Assembly: GCA_937898415.1 (NCBI GenBank)
Contig: CALDLA010000080.1
Location: 1 to 36,240 of the forward strand
Source of the DNA: an uncultured Prevotellaceae bacterium
Lineage (GTDB): Bacteria > Bacteroidota > Bacteroidia > Bacteroidales > Bacteroidaceae
Reading direction: 5' to 3'
DNA length: 36,240 nt
Shown here: piece after piece, positions 30,162 through 36,240 of the stretch
Layout of the letters: each line of letters opens with the position of its first letter
How positions within the stretch are numbered: the first letter of the stretch is position 1
Made by a program: the position numbers and the translations under genes
Notes under the pieces: generated by a model
The model's database searches: none
Told to the model about the DNA's origin: nothing
The model's input: the letters and a program-made list of their open reading frames with translations, nothing else

Positions 30162-32164
30162 AACAACTGACGCAGCGCATAGAGGGCAACCGCAAGGCCA
30201 TCGGCCGTGCGGGCGATGTTTTCATGTCGATGATTGACCGACGGTTCCTAAAACAACTGAAGTACAGTAGCCGTCAGATGCTCGACCCCCAGCAACTGGA
30301 ACAGACGCTGTTGAGCCGTGGCGTGTTCTTCCGCGAGGTGACGCTCACGGGGCCTTGGTGGAAGCGTACGACTGGCCGTCTGCTAGCCTTCATGGCCGAC
30401 GATGACATGCCCGTGGTGCTGAAGCCGGGCTTTGCCGGCTACTCGTTTGTCAATCCTCATACAAGAAGGGTGGTGATGCTGTCCCGACAGTCGGCAGTTC
30501 TGCTCAAGCCCGAGGCTTACTGTCTGACCCAGCCCTTGCCAGTCAAACGGTTGTCATTAAGAGATTTAGGACACTTCGCCTGGCAGGGTCTCTGCGGCAC
30601 AGACCTGGGCTATATCTGTCTGGCCTGTATTAGCGTAGTGCTGCTCACCATGTTCACGCCTTATGTCACTAAGCAAATCTTCAGCGAGGTGATTCCCTCG
30701 GGTAGTGCCAGGGCGCTGTTGCCGGTAGCCATGTTGTTGGTGAGTGCCGTCGTCGGTCTGGTGATGTTGCAGGTAACGCGCAGCCTCGTGGTGTTCCGTG
30801 TGAAGGACAAATTGGAATATGCGCTGCAGACCGCCCTGATGACGCGCCTCCTCCACTTGCCCGCCACCTTCTTCCGCCAGTGGACAGCAGGCGACTTGTC
30901 GAGTCGTGTGCTCTCCTTGTCACATTTTAGCGGCCTGCTCACTGAGAGCATGCTCACCACGATGCTGTCGGCCCTGTTCTCGGCCATCCTTTTCATTCAG
31001 TTCTTCATCTATGGCGGGCCGTTGTTGTTCGTAGGCATCGGGGTGCTGGCACTCGAACTGTTCTTCATCCTGCTCAACTATTATTATGTACGTAAGGTGC
31101 AGGCCGTTGTCACACCCTATCGCTCACGGATGTTCGGACTGCTCTACGAGTTCTTTGGCGGCATCCAGAAAATCCGCACCAACGGAGCCGAGGAGCGGGC
31201 TTTCGGCAAGTGGGCTGAGCAGTTTGCCTATACCGAGCCCAACAGTGCCTACCAGCCTGCCATGTACACCTATTCAGGCTCATTGGCTTTTGTGGTGAAG
31301 ATGGTGCCCATGATAATTACCATCGCTGCGGCCTGGTATTACCGTCTGCCCCTGTCCGACTATATCGCCTACTGTGCTGTCCTGGGCATCGCCCTTGATA
31401 CCATCAGCCAGTTAGAGACCATCCTGAAGCAGTTCGGGCGCATCCTGCCCGAAATCCGTCTCTGTCAGCCGATTCTCGATGCCGAGCCTGAGGACGTGCA
31501 GCATCAGCAGTCGGTGACCCATGTGGAGGGTAGCATCAGCATCAGCGGCCTGCGCTTCCGCTATAACAGCACGGCTCCTTGGCTGTTCGACGGCTTCGAC
31601 CTCCACATCAAATCAGGCGAGTATGTGGGCATCTTAGGCCCCTCGGGCAGCGGCAAAAGTACGCTGCTCAGACTGCTCTTAGGCTTTGAGGTGCCGACCG
31701 AAGGATATATCTGCTACGACCGATATAACTTGAACGATATCAATAAGTCCGCCCTGCGCAGCCATTGTATCGGGACTGTCCTACAGAACGGACGGTTGAT
31801 AGAAGGCACGTTGCTCGACAACATACGGTTCACGGCACCTAAGGCCACGGAAGAAGAAGTCTGGGAGGCCGTTCGTTTAGTGGCGCTCGACGAAGAAATC
31901 CTTCACATGCCCCTTGGCCTGATGACTCCTATCAGCGAGGACGGATACGGCATCTCCGGCGGTCAGCGTCAGCGCATCCTGTTGGCGCGGGCTTTGGTAC
32001 AGCATCCTGACATCCTCCTGCTCGACGAGGCCACCTCAGCCCTTGACAATGTAACCCAACAGCTCGTGGCCGAACACCTAGCCCGACTGAAGTGTACACG
32101 TATTTTGATTTCCCAGCGTCCAGAGAACCTCCGCCACTGCGACCGCATCATCACAATACCGTAG
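30146..32164 (+). CDS. NHLM-type ABC exporter 2 (extended N-terminus)
   Basis: 672 aa from ATG 30146, overlapping exporter 1 by 16 bp; the frame is open upstream, but that part is antisense-like noise. The ~150-residue N-terminal extension has TGPWWKRTTGRLLAFM, then PVVLKPG and YCLTQPLPVKRLSLRDL, the pattern of the second NHLM ABC subunit. A membrane domain follows, then the ATPase with Walker A GPSGSGKST (about 498-506), signature ISGGQ and Walker B ILLLDEATSALD. Exporters 1 and 2 probably form a heterodimer. No precursor peptide gene is visible after it; GH20 is convergent 49 bp downstream. Confidence 0.85.
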   Translation: MGTTIEQLTQRIEGNRKAIGRAGDVFMSMIDRRFLKQLKYSSRQMLDPQQLEQTLLSRGVFFREVTLTGPWWKRTTGRLLAFMADDDMPVVLKPGFAGYSFVNPHTRRVVMLSRQSAVLLKPEAYCLTQPLPVKRLSLRDLGHFAWQGLCGTDLGYICLACISVVLLTMFTPYVTKQIFSEVIPSGSARALLPVAMLLVSAVVGLVMLQVTRSLVVFRVKDKLEYALQTALMTRLLHLPATFFRQWTAGDLSSRVLSLSHFSGLLTESMLTTMLSALFSAILFIQFFIYGGPLLFVGIGVLALELFFILLNYYYVRKVQAVVTPYRSRMFGLLYEFFGGIQKIRTNGAEERAFGKWAEQFAYTEPNSAYQPAMYTYSGSLAFVVKMVPMIITIAAAWYYRLPLSDYIAYCAVLGIALDTISQLETILKQFGRILPEIRLCQPILDAEPEDVQHQQSVTHVEGSISISGLRFRYNSTAPWLFDGFDLHIKSGEYVGILGPSGSGKSTLLRLLLGFEVPTEGYICYDRYNLNDINKSALRSHCIGTVLQNGRLIEGTLLDNIRFTAPKATEEEVWEAVRLVALDEEILHMPLGLMTPISEDGYGISGGQRQRILLARALVQHPDILLLDEATSALDNVTQQLVAEHLARLKCTRILISQRPENLRHCDRIITIP

Positions 32165-32171
32165 AACGCAG

Positions 32172-32212
32172 CAAAAGAGGTCATTATTAAGGTTGAGACG
32201 GTTGCTCTTTTG
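32172..32212. terminator. Weak hairpin between convergent genes
   Basis: CAAAAGAG and CTCTTTTG form an 8-bp perfect stem with a 25-nt loop and a T-rich 3' arm. The long loop makes this uncertain. Confidence 0.3.
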
Positions 32213-32213
32213 A

Positions 32214-33866
32214 CTATTCCACCGCGTGACAGTAGTTGACGGCGAGGCGGTCGTAGAGTTGCATCATGCGGGGTAGGCGGGTCATGAAGTCATCGAAGTC
32301 CTTCTGAGCGGGCCGACACCACTGCACTTCGCTGATAGCGTCGAGACGCGGCAGCAGCATATAGAACAGATGCTGTGGAGCGGTAATATACTCCGTCCAT
32401 AGGTTCACCTGGGAGCCGAGGACAAATTGCTGATCCTCCTCAGTGAGCTTATCTGGCACGAGGGGTTCGAAGGAATACACTTTGCTAACGGGTACATAGC
32501 CGCCAATGGCGGTGGGCAGGTTCCACGTGTTTTTCAACTGATAATAGTCGATGTAGCAGTAGTCGGTGGGGGTCATAATGACGCGATGGTGCTGGCGGGC
32601 TGCTTCTATGCCTCCGTTGACGCCTCGCCACGACATAACGACAGCACTCTCTGTGAGTCCACCCTCTAAAGTTTCGTCCCAACCGATGAGGTTCCTGCCC
32701 CGGCTTTTCAAGAACTGCTCTACTTCGCGGTTAATATAAGTCTGCAGCTGGTTCTCCAGGCTATGATGTCCGTCGTCCTTTAGTCCCAGTTCACGAATCT
32801 TGGCCTGACACTTCGCGCAGTTTTTCCAGCGCACCTTAGGGCACTCGTCGCCGCCAATGTGGATAAACTGCGAGGGAAACACGTCGCAAAGCTCACCAAG
32901 GACGGTCTTGATGAACAATAGTACCTCAGGGTTGCCGCCACAGAGCACGTCGTTGCTCACACCCCACACCTGCCACACAGGATAGGGACCACCCGTGCAG
33001 CCTAAATTAGGATAGACGTGGAGGGCGGCCTGCATGTGGCCGGGCATGTCAATCTCGGGAATGACGTTGATATAGCGCTCGGCAGCGTAGACGACAATCT
33101 CGCGGCACTCGTCCTGCGTGTAGTAGCCGCCGTAGGGCTGACCGTCGTAGAGGCCTGAGTTACGGCCTATGACGGTCTGCTGGCGCACGCTGCCTTTTAT
33201 GGCAAGGTCGGGCAGCGCCTTCACTTCAAAGCGCCACCCTTGGTCGTCGGTGATATGCCAGTGGAACTGGTTGCAGCCGTGCAAAGCCAGCAGGTCGAGA
33301 TACTGCTTGATAACGGCGATGGAAAAATAGTGGCGCGAACAGTCCAGATGGACACCCCTATAGCTGAAGCGCGGTTCGTCAGCGATGGTGACAAAGGGAA
33401 GTTCTACAGGACCAGTCGTTGGCAGACTCTTGCGCAAGGTCTGAGCACCACGGAAGATACCGACTGCTTGTCGGGCGTTAATGGTGACGCCGTTTTTGTC
33501 TACCCTCAGTGTGTAGGCTTCCAGTTGTTGGTCGGTCAAGGAAGCAGTTTTCTTTCCTTTCTTTTCAGCGGAGAACACGCTGACTATGAGGCGGATGGCA
33601 GCTTTCTTGGCAGACGGTGTCAGTTGGAGGCTGATGCCCGTCTGTAGCTCAACCCACTGGCAGAGTAGTTGCGCTGTACGGGCTATCTCGGCGTTGTCGG
33701 CATCGTAGGCAATACCCATGCCTGACTGTAGCGTAAACACTTTCGTTGTATCTGCCTGCATACTTTGCGGCAGAGGAATAACGCGATAGTCGGCACGCCC
33801 TGCCCATAGGAAGAGGGGCATGCTGACTATCAGAAAGACAGACCATATCTTTAGCGACTTATGCAT
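32214..33866 (-). CDS. Beta-N-acetylhexosaminidase, GH20
   Basis: 550 aa. A signal peptide (residues 1-22) exports it. The non-catalytic GH20b-like N-terminal domain covers roughly 26-160, then the catalytic barrel opens with SYRGVHLDCSRHYF. The catalytic Asp-Glu pair is Asp340/Glu341 in HIGGDECPK; the aspartate polarises the substrate acetamido group. NQFHWHITDDQGWRFEV is also characteristic. It removes terminal GlcNAc/GalNAc from glycans such as mucin or chitin fragments. It starts 2 bp after the PL11 stop, so the two are probably co-transcribed. Confidence 0.95.
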   Translation of the reverse strand: MHKSLKIWSVFLIVSMPLFLWAGRADYRVIPLPQSMQADTTKVFTLQSGMGIAYDADNAEIARTAQLLCQWVELQTGISLQLTPSAKKAAIRLIVSVFSAEKKGKKTASLTDQQLEAYTLRVDKNGVTINARQAVGIFRGAQTLRKSLPTTGPVELPFVTIADEPRFSYRGVHLDCSRHYFSIAVIKQYLDLLALHGCNQFHWHITDDQGWRFEVKALPDLAIKGSVRQQTVIGRNSGLYDGQPYGGYYTQDECREIVVYAAERYINVIPEIDMPGHMQAALHVYPNLGCTGGPYPVWQVWGVSNDVLCGGNPEVLLFIKTVLGELCDVFPSQFIHIGGDECPKVRWKNCAKCQAKIRELGLKDDGHHSLENQLQTYINREVEQFLKSRGRNLIGWDETLEGGLTESAVVMSWRGVNGGIEAARQHHRVIMTPTDYCYIDYYQLKNTWNLPTAIGGYVPVSKVYSFEPLVPDKLTEEDQQFVLGSQVNLWTEYITAPQHLFYMLLPRLDAISEVQWCRPAQKDFDDFMTRLPRMMQLYDRLAVNYCHAVE

Positions 33867-33868
33867 AC

Positions 33869-35992
33869 CTATTTAACCATTACCTTCCGGATTTTTCCGC
33901 CTTCGCGGATGATGTTCAGCCCGCGCTTTAGTCCGTTGAGCTGGCGGCCCTGAAGGTCAAAGACCTGCTCTGTTTGTTGCAACTTAGTCGCAACAAACTG
34001 TAGAGGCTCAACGCTGTTGGTCAGTTTGCCTGCGATGTAGTCGGGCAGGAAGTAACCTAAATGGGGCGGCTGGTTGTAGGCCGTGTTCTGCCAGCAGATG
34101 CCCATACGGTAGGTGTGGTCGTGCATCAGTGTGGGGACGCGATATTTTGTTGCCATAGTTGTCGAGTAGATGTTCAACGTGGCGTTGTCGGCGGTGCTCC
34201 AGAGGATGACCTCCTCGCGCCAGTCGCCGAAGATGTCTGCCGACAGGCAGGGTGTTGCCTTCGTGCCGTTGCACGAGGCTGGACTACCGAGGTTGGCAAT
34301 CGGTGTACTGCCGACGCCTAACGTCGATCCGCCGTATTTCGAGATGGTCGTGCCGTCGAGCAGTTCGTCCTGCATATCACCGTCCCAGTAGACACGGAAG
34401 TTCATCGAGGGTTTTGTCGAACCATTCTGCTTGCCCGTCAGCATATTGAAGGGGTTCTGGTTGCGCGAGCTGCTGTCGAAGCCGCCGTATGCCGACCAGA
34501 ACTCATAGCCTCGGGCTCCTAAGATGTCAGCAGCCAAACCGCGACCGTTGTCAGCTCCGCTTTGTCCGCCTTTCCAGATGATTTCGCCGGTGGCAGCATC
34601 GTGGATGTCCCACGCATACGTACCTTTCTCTTCGTGTACGTCAAAAAGTTCCAGACCGGGACGGTCGGGGTCAAGGTCGGCCAGGTGGATGGCATCGCCA
34701 TGACCGAAGCCGACGGCGTAGAGCATCTTCCCATCATCGTCAAGGGCTGCCGAGCCCCAGATAATCTCGTCCTTGCCGTCGCCGTCGACATCGGCCACCG
34801 ACATATTGTGGTTGCCGTTGGCATACATCGTGTAGCGGCCCAAGCCCGAAGTGCAGGTGTTCCCTTTGTAGGTGGTTGTCTTGCTATTGGCATCCATCAC
34901 CTTATACGTTGTCTTGGTGTCGCTCAGATGCAGCCAGCGGTGCTTCAGCTGTGTGCCGTCGAAGTCCACCGCCCAGATATAGGCGAAGGTATAGTAGCCG
35001 CGACAGAAGATGCCGCTAGGGTGCCCGTCAGGACCGTCCAAGTAAGCAGTGGCGGCTAGGTAGCGCTCACCGCGATTGCCGTAGCTTCCTTTATCGTTCT
35101 TGCCCGAGCGATCGTCCCAGTTGAACGTTCCCTCGGCCTCACTAATAGCAGCCTTGGCATTGCGGTTGGGCCAGTAGGCGATGGTATGGATGGCTTCGCC
35201 CGTCTCACCATTGAAGACCGTCAGGTATTCTTGCCCGCCGTTGATGCGGCCGTCGCTTGTTCGCCAGTCCTTGGTGTTCGAGGCGGCTTTGATCTTCGCG
35301 TCTGTGGCGGCCTGGTTCACGTAGTTTCCCTTGCTGTCCAGTGAGCCAGGTGCCGTTTTGCACATCATCTCGGCACGGCCATCACCGTCGTAGTCGTAGA
35401 CTTGGAACTGCGTGTAGTGAGCACCAGCTCGGATGTTCTTGCCCAAGTCAACGCGCCAGAGGAAAGTGCCGTCCAGTTTGTAGCAGTCGATGAAGACATT
35501 GCCGGTGATGCCACCCTGAGAGTTGTCCTTCGAGTTTGAGGGATCCCACTTGACGAAGATCTCATACTGCCCGTCACCGTCCACGTCGCCTACCGAACAG
35601 TCGTTGGGCAAATAGTCGTAGTCGCTTCCTGCCTTCGGACGCTGTAGCTTCACCGTCAGGTAGTTCTTGGCCCAGGGCTTCACGGCCTCCGTGGTGTCGA
35701 CGGGCACACCGTCGACCAGTGTCACTATCTGGTAGCTGTTACCAGCCTTGTTGTCCTTATAGAAGGTCTCGTACCTGTTCTCGACAATTGTCTCGCCGTC
35801 GCGTAGGATGTTGAACGTCGTCTTGCTCTCGTCGTCGGTGCCGAGGAAGCGCCAACTCAGCGTTCGCGTAGTGCCTATGGGGATGACCACAAGTCCACGG
35901 TCCAGTCGTTCCATCTGGCTCGTGGGGGTAATTTGTGCCTGTACTCCTGTGGTTACCGCAAGGAGCAAGGCCAGTACTCTTGATTTCTTCAT
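33869..35992 (-). CDS. Rhamnogalacturonan lyase, PL11
   Basis: 707 aa from ATG 35992; a longer frame to 36064 passes through the promoter. A signal peptide covers about residues 1-19. The beta-propeller has repeated Ca-binding motifs DVDGDGQYEIF, DYDGDGRAEMM and DVDGDGKDEIIWG, together with GHGDAIHLADLDPDRPG and KGGQSGADNGRG, diagnostic of PL11. It cleaves the rhamnose-galacturonate backbone of pectin by beta-elimination. The C-terminus ends in a VFDLQGRQLNGLKRGL-type tail resembling the short sorting tails of type IX secretion substrates in Bacteroidota, so surface display is possible. It is followed by GH20, an unusual partner. Confidence 0.93.
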   Translation of the reverse strand: MKKSRVLALLLAVTTGVQAQITPTSQMERLDRGLVVIPIGTTRTLSWRFLGTDDESKTTFNILRDGETIVENRYETFYKDNKAGNSYQIVTLVDGVPVDTTEAVKPWAKNYLTVKLQRPKAGSDYDYLPNDCSVGDVDGDGQYEIFVKWDPSNSKDNSQGGITGNVFIDCYKLDGTFLWRVDLGKNIRAGAHYTQFQVYDYDGDGRAEMMCKTAPGSLDSKGNYVNQAATDAKIKAASNTKDWRTSDGRINGGQEYLTVFNGETGEAIHTIAYWPNRNAKAAISEAEGTFNWDDRSGKNDKGSYGNRGERYLAATAYLDGPDGHPSGIFCRGYYTFAYIWAVDFDGTQLKHRWLHLSDTKTTYKVMDANSKTTTYKGNTCTSGLGRYTMYANGNHNMSVADVDGDGKDEIIWGSAALDDDGKMLYAVGFGHGDAIHLADLDPDRPGLELFDVHEEKGTYAWDIHDAATGEIIWKGGQSGADNGRGLAADILGARGYEFWSAYGGFDSSSRNQNPFNMLTGKQNGSTKPSMNFRVYWDGDMQDELLDGTTISKYGGSTLGVGSTPIANLGSPASCNGTKATPCLSADIFGDWREEVILWSTADNATLNIYSTTMATKYRVPTLMHDHTYRMGICWQNTAYNQPPHLGYFLPDYIAGKLTNSVEPLQFVATKLQQTEQVFDLQGRQLNGLKRGLNIIREGGKIRKVMVK

Positions 35993-36021
35993 TTCTACGA
36001 TTAGTTTCAGTTTGTATGCTG

Positions 36022-36029
36022 CAAAGGTA
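36022..36029 (-). promoter_or_regulatory. -7 box (TACCTTTG) for the PL11/GH20 pair
   Basis: An exact box 29 nt before the ATG at 35992. No TTTG at the expected spacing, so the -33 side is weak. Confidence 0.55.
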
Positions 36030-36116
36030 CGAAAAAGAAATTGATAAAGCATCGCTATTGTCAAAAAATGCAGGAAGAATATCGCTAATCGAAGTTATGG
36101 TAGCCAGAATAGTTCG

Positions 36117-36124
36117 TACCTTTG
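36117..36124 (+). promoter_or_regulatory. -7 box (TACCTTTG) at the right edge
   Basis: An exact box reading rightwards. A 13-codon frame (MESKYSEFNNQNQ) starts at 36130, then AT-rich sequence to the edge; it may lead into a gene beyond the window. Confidence 0.4.
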
Positions 36125-36240
36125 CAATCATGGAATCAAAATACAGTGAATTTAATAACCAAAATCAGTGATTTTACCTAGTAAACCTAAATTCCGCAGT
36201 ACTTTAGTTTAACTTTATTTATAAGTTCCTGAGCAACAAA

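Overview
The window looks like a chromosomal segment of a Bacteroidota bacterium, most likely Prevotella or a close relative. Nearly every intergenic region carries the TAnnTTTG -7 promoter box typical of this phylum. The primary sigma factor is the short form (287 aa) without region 1.1. The gene families also fit: a GT3 (eukaryote-like) glycogen synthase, a BtuB-type TonB receptor, a PL11 rhamnogalacturonan lyase with a short C-terminal sorting-like tail, and an M3 peptidase. Most genes are housekeeping. Assignments rest on reading translations and motifs; no database search was run.

Layout. 1-1422 (minus): a WYL-domain regulator translationally coupled to a DEDDh exonuclease cut by the left edge. 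1423-2037: about 600 bp without a convincing gene, but with a consensus promoter that leads to no gene and a 47-codon open frame on the other strand. 2038-6158 (plus): operon of M3 peptidyl-dipeptidase, dCMP deaminase and S41 processing protease. 9120-6160 (minus, in transcription order): rpoD, a small exported protein, an HPr-kinase-like protein, an S26-like Ser/His peptidase and a PqqD-like protein. 9232-11389 (minus): HtrA protease and a small exported protein. 11525-15915 (plus): glycogen synthase and glycogen phosphorylase, separated by a 151-bp MITE-like inverted-repeat element. 16083-17489: uronate isomerase. 17696-20811 (plus): a free-standing NrdJ C-terminal-like protein, FolB, a cell-wall amidase and an MCE/MlaD protein. 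21086-22492: DnaA. 22536-24620 (minus): TonB-dependent receptor. 24697-32164 (plus): a large MG2/plug-type exported protein followed by a three-gene NHLM-type peptide export cassette. 35992-32214 (minus): PL11 lyase and GH20 hexosaminidase.

The most interesting material is in two separate places. One is the kinase-like/peptidase/RRE-like cassette read from the rpoD operon. The other is the NHLM exporter about 20 kb away, whose first ABC protein lacks the usual N-terminal C39 peptidase and whose HlyD-like protein lacks the coiled-coil hairpin. Together they contain the parts expected of a RiPP (ribosomally made, modified peptide) system: recognition, phosphorylation, leader cleavage and export. 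No precursor gene is visible, so the link between them is inference. Secondary points are the MITE-like element that supplies the last codons of glycogen synthase, short 7- and 9-nt tandem arrays both between and inside genes, and promoter boxes so close to start codons that some messages may be almost leaderless.
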